Notes under the pieces: generated by a model
The model's database searches: none
What the model was told of the DNA's origin: nothing
What the model saw: the letters and a program-made list of their open reading frames with translations, nothing else
In this document: piece by piece, positions 15,783 through 22,741 of the stretch
How positions within the stretch are numbered: position 1 is the stretch's first letter
Layout of the letters: the number at the start of each line of letters is the position of its first letter
Position numbers and translations under genes: made by a program
Assembly: GCA_050014015.1 (NCBI GenBank)
Contig: JBEKEC010000016.1
Span: 38,911 to 102,910 of the forward strand
Source of the DNA: PALSA-1353 sp050014015
Lineage (GTDB): Bacteria; Planctomycetota; Phycisphaerae; Tepidisphaerales; Tepidisphaeraceae
DNA: 64,000 nt
Reading direction: 5' to 3'

Positions 15783-17294
15783 TCAGTGCACGGCACACGC
15801 TAGGCACGGATCGAACGAGCGAATGACGCGAGCGACCTCGATCGGGTTCTGGGCGTCCGCCACCGCCACGCCAACCAGTGCCTGTTCCACCGGACCCGGG
15901 GTGCCGTGATCGTCGCGTGGCGAGCAGTTCCAGGTGGTGGGCACGACGCACTGGTACCGCGAGATTTTCTTGTCCTTGATTTCCAACCAATGCCCAAGCG
16001 CTCCGCGCGGAGCTTCCATAAGCCCGGCGCCTTGGCCGCTTTCGGGTATCGTGTACTCGATGGATGACGGTTCGTCCGGGTTGAGTTCATCCAGCCACCG
16101 GCCGCACTGGTCAATCAAGACTTTGGCCTCGATGGCGCGTGCTACGTGGCGGCCGAGAACCGAATCGAGATCTTCCATTTTCAGTTTGGCCGCGGCCAGG
16201 ACCGCGTTGACCTGGCCGTTAATCGCCTGGTTTTTGCCGGACTGGCAGGACACCATGACGTGGGCCAGGGGGCCGACTTCCATGGGCTGGCCCTGGTAGC
16301 GCGGCGCCTTGAGCCAGGAATAGGCGCCGGATTTCTTCGGGTCGGCGACGGTTTCCCCCACCGCCGGTTTCAGCCCCGAAGCGGATGAGAACTTCGAATA
16401 GCCGACGTCTTCGGTGATCTGGCTTATGTCCGGCGTGGTGAGCTTGCCCTGCACCAAGACGCCTGCGGGAAAGAAGCGGTCGGCGTTGTCGTCGGATTGC
16501 GGGAAGCCCCCGAACGCCAGGAAATTCCCGCCGCTGCGGCCGATCTTGCTGTATTCGGGGAAAGCCCCGGCAACGGCCAGCAGGTCCGGCACGTACGCTT
16601 GTTCGATGAAAATCTTGAGCTTGCCGAGTATGGATGCGTATATGGCAATCTTATCGGCGTTGACGCTTTCAGTCAGTCCGCCGGGGACCAGGGAGGGGAC
16701 GTGGGGCATTTTCCCCGCGAATATGGCCGCCATCTGGTGAGCCAGCTTCCGCATATCCAGGGCGTCGACGTAGTGGCGAATGGCAAGCAGGTTGGCGTCG
16801 GCATCCTTGAGGTAGTTTCCCTCAAAGCGGGGAAGGAAGGGGGCGGCGGGGAAGGTGACGTGGGATGCCGACTGCGATGCGACCCACGCCTTGAGCGCGC
16901 CCAGCACGCGATCGTCGCCGCTGTACGAGGTCACGGCCGCGATGTCCACGAAGTCCAAGGCGCACAGATGATAAAAATGGAGAATGTGCGACTGAATGAA
17001 GTTGGCGCCGAGGATGAGGTTGCGCATCAACCGGCCGTTCTTGGCCGGCGTCGTGCCGTAGGCTTGTTCCTGGGCAAACACCGAAGCGGTTCCGTGCGAC
17101 ACCGGGCAGACGCCGCAGATGCGCTGCGTGATCTGTTGCGCGTCGAGCGGGTCCCGGCCTTTGAGCAGGACCTCGAATCCGCGGAACATCTCCCCCGAGC
17201 AAAACGCCGCTTTTACCTGGCCTTCGTCGATCTCGGTGCGGACCGAAAGGTGGCCCTCGATGCGCGTCACTGGGTCCATGAATATGGTTGCCAT
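15783..17294 (-). CDS. [NiFe]-hydrogenase large subunit lacking the C-terminal maturation peptide
   Basis: The 503-residue catalytic subunit holds the NiFe active site. The start is MATIFMDPVTRIEGHLSVRT, the L1 motif RICGVCPVSHG has its cysteines at 60 and 63, and the L2 motif DPCLACAVH is at 495-503. The stop codon directly follows the L2 histidine. Normal catalytic large subunits carry a further peptide of roughly 15-30 residues that an endopeptidase (HybD type) removes after Ni insertion. Here the gene encodes the mature end, a trait known from H2-sensing regulatory hydrogenases. No protease or hyp maturation genes are in the window. The large subunit precedes the small subunit, the reverse of the common order in uptake hydrogenases. 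It is the first gene of the operon with the small subunit and the chemoreceptor. Confidence 0.93.
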   Translation of the reverse strand: MATIFMDPVTRIEGHLSVRTEIDEGQVKAAFCSGEMFRGFEVLLKGRDPLDAQQITQRICGVCPVSHGTASVFAQEQAYGTTPAKNGRLMRNLILGANFIQSHILHFYHLCALDFVDIAAVTSYSGDDRVLGALKAWVASQSASHVTFPAAPFLPRFEGNYLKDADANLLAIRHYVDALDMRKLAHQMAAIFAGKMPHVPSLVPGGLTESVNADKIAIYASILGKLKIFIEQAYVPDLLAVAGAFPEYSKIGRSGGNFLAFGGFPQSDDNADRFFPAGVLVQGKLTTPDISQITEDVGYSKFSSASGLKPAVGETVADPKKSGAYSWLKAPRYQGQPMEVGPLAHVMVSCQSGKNQAINGQVNAVLAAAKLKMEDLDSVLGRHVARAIEAKVLIDQCGRWLDELNPDEPSSIEYTIPESGQGAGLMEAPRGALGHWLEIKDKKISRYQCVVPTTWNCSPRDDHGTPGPVEQALVGVAVADAQNPIEVARVIRSFDPCLACAVH

Positions 17295-17755
17295 AGGTAA
17301 GACCTCGGCTAAATCCGGTTGGGGTTTTTATTAATTTTGTGAAATGGATTACATTACTGTCATACGCGGACCTCCTTGTCCGAAGCGCAACACGAAGTAA
17401 TGTCTAAGGAACACGGTTTATACGCCGAATCTGGATGCTGAGGAAGCGGCAGACACAGCCAATCCGGTCGCGGCGCATGAATTGTAATGAGTCTCATTCT
17501 CATCGATTGGCGGTGCTCACCGCCGAAATGAACCGGAAACACCGCCAAAGCGTGCGTGAAGATTGTCGATCCGTTCGCCGAGGCGTAGACCATGCTTCTG
17601 TACCCTCGTTCATCGCCGCGCAAAAAACGGAGACCCCGCTCATCTGACGAGGCGCGTTGATCCTCTGCATTTGTGCGATTTCCATAGGCGATGAAACGCC
17701 TCGGTCGGACGTGCTGCAATCGCCGGCCGCCGGCAACCCATCGCGTAAGCGGCGT
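17295..17755. other. Leader and intergenic region upstream of the hydrogenase operon
   Basis: This 461-bp stretch holds no convincing gene. On the minus strand a perfect Shine-Dalgarno AAGGAGGT (17377-17370) is followed after 6 nt by ATG and a four-codon open frame M-T-V-M ending in TAA (17363-17349), 54 bp before the large-subunit start. It could be a leader peptide or a relic. A 119-residue minus-strand open frame (17719-17360) ends by overlapping this ATG but resembles no family. A palindrome resembling a Fur-type site is annotated separately. Confidence 0.4.
17486..17498. promoter_or_regulatory. Palindrome AATGAG-T-CTCATT, possible Fur-family operator
   Basis: A perfect 6-1-6 palindrome of the kind bound by Fur-family metalloregulators, partly overlapped by a second half-site (CTCAT at 17499-17503). 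It lies about 190 bp upstream of the hydrogenase large-subunit start. The identity of any binding protein is unknown. Confidence 0.3.
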
Positions 17756-18466
17756 CTATTGCGCCGAAGTGACGGAAGAAGCCCCGGAAACTTGCGCCTG
17801 GCCAATCGTGGGGTTTCCGGCGTATGACAGATGCGAGGCTCCGCTCACGTCATAATCGAGCTTCCGCCGGGCGAACACGTTGGCATTGCTGGCGCCGCTG
17901 ATATCGGCGCGGATCACATCGCTTGCCAAATCCTCCAGGCCGCCGTGGCTGGCGCCGCTGACGGTGACGTTCACAAGATCCGCCGCGCCGTGTAGCGTCA
18001 CCGTGCTGGCCCCGGCGATGTCCAGCGTCATCTGACCTTGCCGCAATCCGCCGTTCAGCGTGGACGCGCCGCTCACGCTCAAATCCAATCGCCCGGCGGC
18101 GTCGTTGAAACCCTCAATCGAGCCATTCACGGCTCCGGACAACGTGAATGCGCTCAGATGCGGCGTCACGATCTTGGCCGAGACGTGGGTGTTGTTGTAG
18201 GAGCCGGACTTCATGCTCAGGTGAAGCGTGCCGCCGTCGTTGCGAACGTCGACCGAATCCCACGCATTGTCATCGGCGGTCACGACGACCGAAGAAGTTG
18301 CGCCTTGCGTGACGTCAACCTGAAAACTGCTCGACGCGTCTATTTGACTGAATTCCCCCAAAGTCAATTGCTTCGTGACGAGTTTGCCGGAGCCGGTGAC
18401 GCCGGGAAGCGACGAGAACGAGCATCCCGCCAGGAAGAGCGCCGCCGCGAGAATAAGATATCTCAT
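17756..18466 (-). CDS. DUF2807 (head-GIN) lipoprotein
   Basis: This 236-residue protein is probably lipid-anchored: MRYLILAAALFLAGCSFSS has a lipobox LAGC. The frame is open upstream to 18517, but the ATG at 18466 puts the signal peptide at the terminus. The body repeats beta-strand units with VSGAS, IAGAST and ISGASNANV motifs, typical of the DUF2807 putative auto-transporter adhesin head-GIN domain, which folds as a right-handed beta-helix. An N-terminal strand pattern GSGKLVTKQLTLGEFSQIDA is also typical. These proteins occur in many Gram-negative bacteria; no biochemical role is firmly known. It is divergent from the GH59 gene, with about 118 bp between the starts. Confidence 0.8.
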   Translation of the reverse strand: MRYLILAAALFLAGCSFSSLPGVTGSGKLVTKQLTLGEFSQIDASSSFQVDVTQGATSSVVVTADDNAWDSVDVRNDGGTLHLSMKSGSYNNTHVSAKIVTPHLSAFTLSGAVNGSIEGFNDAAGRLDLSVSGASTLNGGLRQGQMTLDIAGASTVTLHGAADLVNVTVSGASHGGLEDLASDVIRADISGASNANVFARRKLDYDVSGASHLSYAGNPTIGQAQVSGASSVTSAQ

Positions 18467-18584
18467 GTCCGCCGTCCCTCGGCAATAATTTTTAGCCGCC
18501 AACGCCAAGGCGGTCAAAATTTGGTGTGCGGCGGGCAGGTTTGAATTTGACGCGCTTGGTCAAACTCCATAACTTCGGCAAGCG

Positions 18585-20672
18585 ATGAAGCGACCATCAA
18601 AAATTCGTTTGATTCTTTCGTTCGTTTGGTCCTTTGCCGTTCTGGCGGATGCCAGGTTGACATTTGCAATCACTTCCGGGCAAGCGATTGTTCTTGACGG
18701 CATCGCGCCGGGGAAATTGTTCGAGGGTGTCGGGGCCGTCAGCGGAGGCGGCGGAACCTCGGTGCTCCTGAAGGATTACGTCGAACCGCAACGAAGCCAG
18801 ATCCTCGACGTGCTGTTCAAGCCCAATTTCGCCGCGTCGATGCAATCGCTTTACGTCGAGGTCGGCGGCGATGGGAATTCGACTCAAGGTTCCGAGCCGA
18901 CTCACATGCGGTCGCGAAACGACGAGAACTACTCCCGCGGCTACGAATGGTGGCTGATGGCCGAGGCCAAGAAACGCAATGCGGCCATCACGCTGGACGG
19001 CTGTGCGTGGGGTTGTCCCGGCTGGATCGGCGACGGCGATTTCTGGTCGCGGGACATGGCCGACTACTACGTCAAGTGGATCAAGGGGCTGAAATCCATT
19101 TACGGGCTGGACCTCGACGCGATTGGCTGCCGGAACGAGCGCGGCGCGGTGACCGGCTGGGTTAAACTGTTCCGCCGCACGCTGGATGACAACGGGCTGA
19201 ATCGCGTGCGTATTCACGCGTTCGACAACCCCAGCAACCAGTACATGTGGGACTGGATTCCGCAGTTCAAGACGGATAAGGAACTGGCGGCGGCGGTGAA
19301 CGTTGTCGGCAACCACACGTTGACGTTCGCACCGTTGCCCGCGTCCGTCCGCCAGACGATCGAACAATTCGGCAAGCCGATTTGGAACACCGAAGAGCAC
19401 GCTTACAACGGCGAGGGGCGTTTCTACAAGGACGATTTCGATTGTGCGCTGGGCGCGGTGCACCTGTTCAACGACGATTTCATCTCGCGGGGCGCGACGA
19501 AAATCATCAACTGGTATCTGGCGGGTTCCACCTATGCGATTGAGCCTTACGCCGATCAGCCGCCCGCCCTCATCGCCCGATCACCCTGGAGCGGGCATTA
19601 CGCGATCAAGCCGATCATCTGGTCGTACGCGCACTACGGGCAATTCACCCGCATCGGTTGGAGATACGTCGGCAGCGGATGTTTGGCTCTGGCGGGGGGA
19701 GGAACGGTGGTGACGCTGAAGTCCGATGGGGGTGATTACAGCGTGATCGCCGAAACCGCCGGGGCCAAAGGCCCGCAGCAAGTCACGTTCAAAATCGGCC
19801 CCGGGCTGTCGTCGCACGCCCTATGCGTGTGGCGAACCACGCGCGACGCATACTTCGTGCGGCAGGGGGATATAACGCCCGACCGGGATGGGACGTTCAC
19901 CGTCACGTTCGATCCGGACGCCATCTACTCTCTTTCCACCACAACCGGCCAACAAAAGGGAACCTTTGCCGGCGTGCCCGATGAAGCGCCCTTCCCATTT
20001 CCCTACTTCGAGACGTTTGACCATTATGGCGCCGCGAAGGGATGGGGTTACCTGCCGCACTATACCGCCGACGTCTGCGGCGTGTTTGAGATCGCCGATC
20101 GTCCGGATAGCCGCGGCAAATGCCTTCGGCAGGTCGTCGCTCGCAAGGCCCAAAGCTGGGCGCCGGAATGGATGCCCTACACGGTCATCGGAGATACGGC
20201 ATGGACCGACTATGAGGTCGGCGCGGACATTTTCTTCGACGACGACGGGTGGGCCGGCGTCATGGGCCGCGTGAGCAACACCGGCAATGGCTGGGACTGC
20301 GATCCGGATGGCTATTACGCCCGGCTTTACCCCGACGGCGGCTGCGCGCTTTACGTGGCAAGCTCGCGATTCAAGGGTTCGCGCGATCGGCAGCTTGCGA
20401 TCGGTGAGGTTAAGCCCTGGCAACGGGATGGGTGGCACAATCTCAAGCTGCGTTTCGAGAAGCAGACGATCACGGTGCTCGTCGACGATGCCGCCGTCAT
20501 CTCGGCACAGGACGGGCAATTCCACCGCGGATTGGCGGGCTTGGTGACCGGCGGCGAAGGCAACGCCCGCAACACCGCGCTCTTCGACAACCTGCTCATC
20601 AACCGGGTCAACGGCGGCGCGGTTCCTCCCACCGTTTTCGTCCAGGACGATTCGCCGATCTATGGCCCGTAG
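18585..20672 (+). CDS. Secreted GH59 galactocerebrosidase-like glycoside hydrolase
   Basis: A 695-residue protein with a signal peptide (residues 1 to about 28). The catalytic region closely follows animal galactocerebrosidase: FEGVGAVSGGGGTSVLLKDY, RSQILDVLFKPNFAAS, LYVEVGGDGNSTQGSEPTHM, DENYSRGYEWWLMAEAKKRN, PGWIGDGDFW. The acid/base glutamate lies in CRNERGAV and the likely nucleophile in WNTEEHAYNG. GH59 enzymes remove beta-galactosyl residues from galactolipids or related glycans. A C-terminal concanavalin-like lectin domain (about 480-685, with YEVGADIFFDDDGWAGVMGR and WHNLKLRFEKQTITVLVDD) matches the GALC layout. The protein probably acts outside the cell or in the periplasm. The substrate in this organism is unknown, but plant or algal galactolipids and galactans are plausible. 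Confidence 0.88.
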   Translation: MKRPSKIRLILSFVWSFAVLADARLTFAITSGQAIVLDGIAPGKLFEGVGAVSGGGGTSVLLKDYVEPQRSQILDVLFKPNFAASMQSLYVEVGGDGNSTQGSEPTHMRSRNDENYSRGYEWWLMAEAKKRNAAITLDGCAWGCPGWIGDGDFWSRDMADYYVKWIKGLKSIYGLDLDAIGCRNERGAVTGWVKLFRRTLDDNGLNRVRIHAFDNPSNQYMWDWIPQFKTDKELAAAVNVVGNHTLTFAPLPASVRQTIEQFGKPIWNTEEHAYNGEGRFYKDDFDCALGAVHLFNDDFISRGATKIINWYLAGSTYAIEPYADQPPALIARSPWSGHYAIKPIIWSYAHYGQFTRIGWRYVGSGCLALAGGGTVVTLKSDGGDYSVIAETAGAKGPQQVTFKIGPGLSSHALCVWRTTRDAYFVRQGDITPDRDGTFTVTFDPDAIYSLSTTTGQQKGTFAGVPDEAPFPFPYFETFDHYGAAKGWGYLPHYTADVCGVFEIADRPDSRGKCLRQVVARKAQSWAPEWMPYTVIGDTAWTDYEVGADIFFDDDGWAGVMGRVSNTGNGWDCDPDGYYARLYPDGGCALYVASSRFKGSRDRQLAIGEVKPWQRDGWHNLKLRFEKQTITVLVDDAAVISAQDGQFHRGLAGLVTGGEGNARNTALFDNLLINRVNGGAVPPTVFVQDDSPIYGP

Positions 20673-20777
20673 GTTCGTCATCGATAAATGACCGTGGACC
20701 TGGGCGCGTGGGCGTTGGCGCTGGACTGGCGGTTGATTCCACGGTGAAATTGCTGCCGTTGGCCGAACGGAAGCATC

Positions 20778-21236
20778 GTGAACCGCATGTCATGGACTTT
20801 GCCATCCATCTACTCGCCGATTGCCCGGTGCGGTGTTTCGCGGAACCGAACCGTGCGGCGGATTTTTCGACGATTGGTTTCCAACCTCTTCCGCAAGCGG
20901 TTCTGGAATCCCGTCGTCAACTCCTGGTTGAAAGACCGAGGTTTTGACCGGCGGAAGTACGTCAGGACGGTTAATTTTCACGCGATCGGTTCGGCCGCTT
21001 GTCTGCTGGGGATAGCTCTCTTCTTGCGGGGCGCCTGGGGCGTCGCCGCGACCGCGCGATCGCTTCCGCCGGGGACCGGTTTCGACAGCCAAAACGCAAT
21101 ACGCGGGTGTTACCGGTGGGTGATTTGCCTTGGCCTCTTCGATCTGGCGTTTAACATGCCTGGGATAGTCCTGGCACGGTATCTTTATCTGCTGACCCTG
21201 CGCAGGCCCGCGCCGCCAGACACCACTCAAAACTGA
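20778..21236 (+). CDS. Small putative membrane protein
   Basis: This open frame of up to 152 residues starts with GTG at 20778, with an ATG at 20787 as an alternative. It predicts two hydrophobic segments (around residues 68-90, with IGSAACLLGIALFLRGAWG, and 113-140, with WVICLGLFDLAFNMPGIVLA) and a basic N-terminus. No family is recognised. It converges on, and overlaps by 10 bp, the putative anti-sigma gene on the other strand. Neither start has a strong ribosome-binding site, so it is a weak candidate. Confidence 0.4.
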   Translation: MNRMSWTLPSIYSPIARCGVSRNRTVRRIFRRLVSNLFRKRFWNPVVNSWLKDRGFDRRKYVRTVNFHAIGSAACLLGIALFLRGAWGVAATARSLPPGTGFDSQNAIRGCYRWVICLGLFDLAFNMPGIVLARYLYLLTLRRPAPPDTTQN

Positions 21237-21910
21237 AGTTGAGAGGCAAGGTCCATGAGCCGGTCGCTGGAAACCTGGCCAATGAGGCAAATCCAGCGGT
21301 CGTTTCGTTCAGTCATGACCATGTTCAAGCGGCCGACCGCTTCGACGTGGTAGGTGATGCCTCCGCGAATTACGGTTGGCGAAATGGGGGATCGCACGTC
21401 CGAGGCCTTGGCGACGGTCATGGTGACCGGGCCGCCGTTGTCTTCCAGCAGGACGCAGGCGACTTTCTTGTTTTTCACCGATCGCATGCAGCAAGCCATG
21501 GTGTATTCCGCCGGAATATTGGGGATTTGTGGCGCCGGTCCCCATTGGGCGGCCAACATCTTGTTCGCCGCCGCGATGGTATCGACGCGGGTCACCGCCG
21601 CGCGGCCCGACACGATATCGTCGTGAAGTTGAGCCATCTCCATCGGAGAGGCCATGGCGGGTCCGCCCCAGGTGGCGATCAACAGGGCGCCGATCATCGC
21701 GAAAATCAAAAGGCTTGCGGCAATCGCGCGGGATGGGCGCAGCCATTTCCAAAGCTGGATCGCCGGCTGGGCGTGGACTCGCGGAATTTGTGCCTCAAGC
21801 ATTTCTTCCAGTCGCGACGTATCGACAGGCAGGGACCGGAGCTTGGCAAGCCGGGCGGCAGTGGCCTGTTCGAGCCTTTCGTCCCGTGTTTCAAATTTCT
21901 GGTTGTCCAT
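21227..21910 (-). CDS. Putative membrane anti-sigma factor
   Basis: This 227-residue protein starts MDNQKFETRDERLEQATAAR, with a good AGGAG 7 nt before the ATG. A cytoplasmic N-terminal part (1-75) precedes one membrane helix (about 78-97, AIAASLLIFAMIGALLIATW) and an extracytoplasmic C-terminal domain containing MACCMRSVKNKKVACVLLED. It follows an ECF sigma-factor gene by 33 bp in the same direction, the standard arrangement for a cognate anti-sigma factor. The paired cysteines (Cys-Cys plus a later Cys) could sense redox or metal, fitting the divergent metal-efflux operon. There is no recognisable zinc-binding anti-sigma motif, so the role rests on position and topology. Confidence 0.65.
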   Translation of the reverse strand: MDNQKFETRDERLEQATAARLAKLRSLPVDTSRLEEMLEAQIPRVHAQPAIQLWKWLRPSRAIAASLLIFAMIGALLIATWGGPAMASPMEMAQLHDDIVSGRAAVTRVDTIAAANKMLAAQWGPAPQIPNIPAEYTMACCMRSVKNKKVACVLLEDNGGPVTMTVAKASDVRSPISPTVIRGGITYHVEAVGRLNMVMTERNDRWICLIGQVSSDRLMDLASQLQF

Positions 21911-21943
21911 AACGCACTCCTGTCTGCACGAGCATTCCACGCA

Positions 21944-22528
21944 TCAGTGCTGCACCAATCTCCGCTGGCGCGCCAACGGCAACAAGACCCGCCGCAGCAT
22001 CGCCCTGGCCCGATGCACGCGCGACTTGATGGTTCCCACCGGCACGCCAAGAACGCCGGCCGCATCCCGGTGATCCATGCCTTCGACATCGACAAGAAGC
22101 AACGTCCATCGCAATTCCTCGGCGATGCCCTGGAGGGCATCGATCACATCCGCGTCCGAAAAAGCGTTCAGTATCTCTTCCGGACTTTCCCAAGCCGCTC
22201 CGGCCGCCGAATCGCCAGCCGCGGGCTCGGTAGCCAATTCTTCGAGGCTGATCGGCGGGGCCGAGCCGGCTCGGGTGCGAAGGCGATCTATTCTCGCATT
22301 TCGCAGAATCGTCAGGAGCCACGCCTTCGCATTCGTTTCGGCTCGAAACGTATCCATTGCCCGGAACGCCTTGAGCAAAGTTTCCTGAGCCAGGTCCTCG
22401 GCGTCGGCGGCATTGGCGGTGTGAATCATCGCGGCGCGGAGGACCAGTGCGCGGTTTGGCCAGACCGTCTCGTAAAACCGCTGCGTTGCTTCAGTCGCGT
22501 CCAATCGGCTCCACGGTAGCCGAACCAC
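21944..22528 (-). CDS. ECF-family RNA polymerase sigma factor
   Basis: This 194-residue sigma-70-family protein has region 2 (ANAADAEDLAQETLLKAFRA then KAWLLTILRNARIDRLR) and region 4 (LRWTLLLVDVEGMDHRDAAG then VLGVPVGTIKSRVHRARAML). It starts with GTG at 22528. ECF factors direct transcription in response to envelope signals and are released by a membrane anti-sigma factor, most likely the next gene. It is divergent from the cusBAC-like operon with about 213 bp between, so it may control metal efflux, but no ECF promoter motif was confirmed there. Confidence 0.92.
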   Translation of the reverse strand: MVRLPWSRLDATEATQRFYETVWPNRALVLRAAMIHTANAADAEDLAQETLLKAFRAMDTFRAETNAKAWLLTILRNARIDRLRTRAGSAPPISLEELATEPAAGDSAAGAAWESPEEILNAFSDADVIDALQGIAEELRWTLLLVDVEGMDHRDAAGVLGVPVGTIKSRVHRARAMLRRVLLPLARQRRLVQH

Positions 22529-22558
22529 TTCTAATATGTAAACGGGTCTGGTCCGTGG

Positions 22559-22619
22559 AAAGGTTCAATATCCGAGCACCAACGCTCGGCATGCGGCCTT
22601 TTGGAGGCATTGAACCTTT
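22559..22619. other. Candidate three-way-junction RNA structure between sigma gene and metal-efflux operon
   Basis: An 11-bp perfect closing stem (AAAGGTTCAAT at 22559-22569 with ATTGAACCTTT at 22609-22619) encloses two inner hairpins. One is CCGAGC/GCTCGG (22572-22577 with 22584-22589, 6-nt loop); the other is a shorter ATGC/GCAT-based stem around 22591-22610. A T-run follows on the plus strand, so it could act as a terminator or attenuator 122 bp before the efflux adaptor gene. It does not match a riboswitch class I recognise. Confidence 0.4.
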
Positions 22620-22741
22620 TTCGCCGTTCCACTCGTTTGATGAGATGAACGGACGGCCATGGGCGGAACGCTGGGGCGGGTCCGCGAGTTCGTTTGCAGG
22701 GCGCGGATGCGTTATAAAACTTCGCACAGGATTGGACACAC

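Noticed and set aside
14802..17294. Ordinary respiratory uptake hydrogenase
   Set aside because: No cytochrome b gene, no membrane anchor on the small subunit, no maturation peptide on the large subunit, and a chemoreceptor gene in the operon; a sensor role fits better.
17360..17719. Minus-strand 119-residue open frame upstream of the hydrogenase operon
   Set aside because: No family resemblance and no good start; its end only happens to abut a strong ribosome-binding site.
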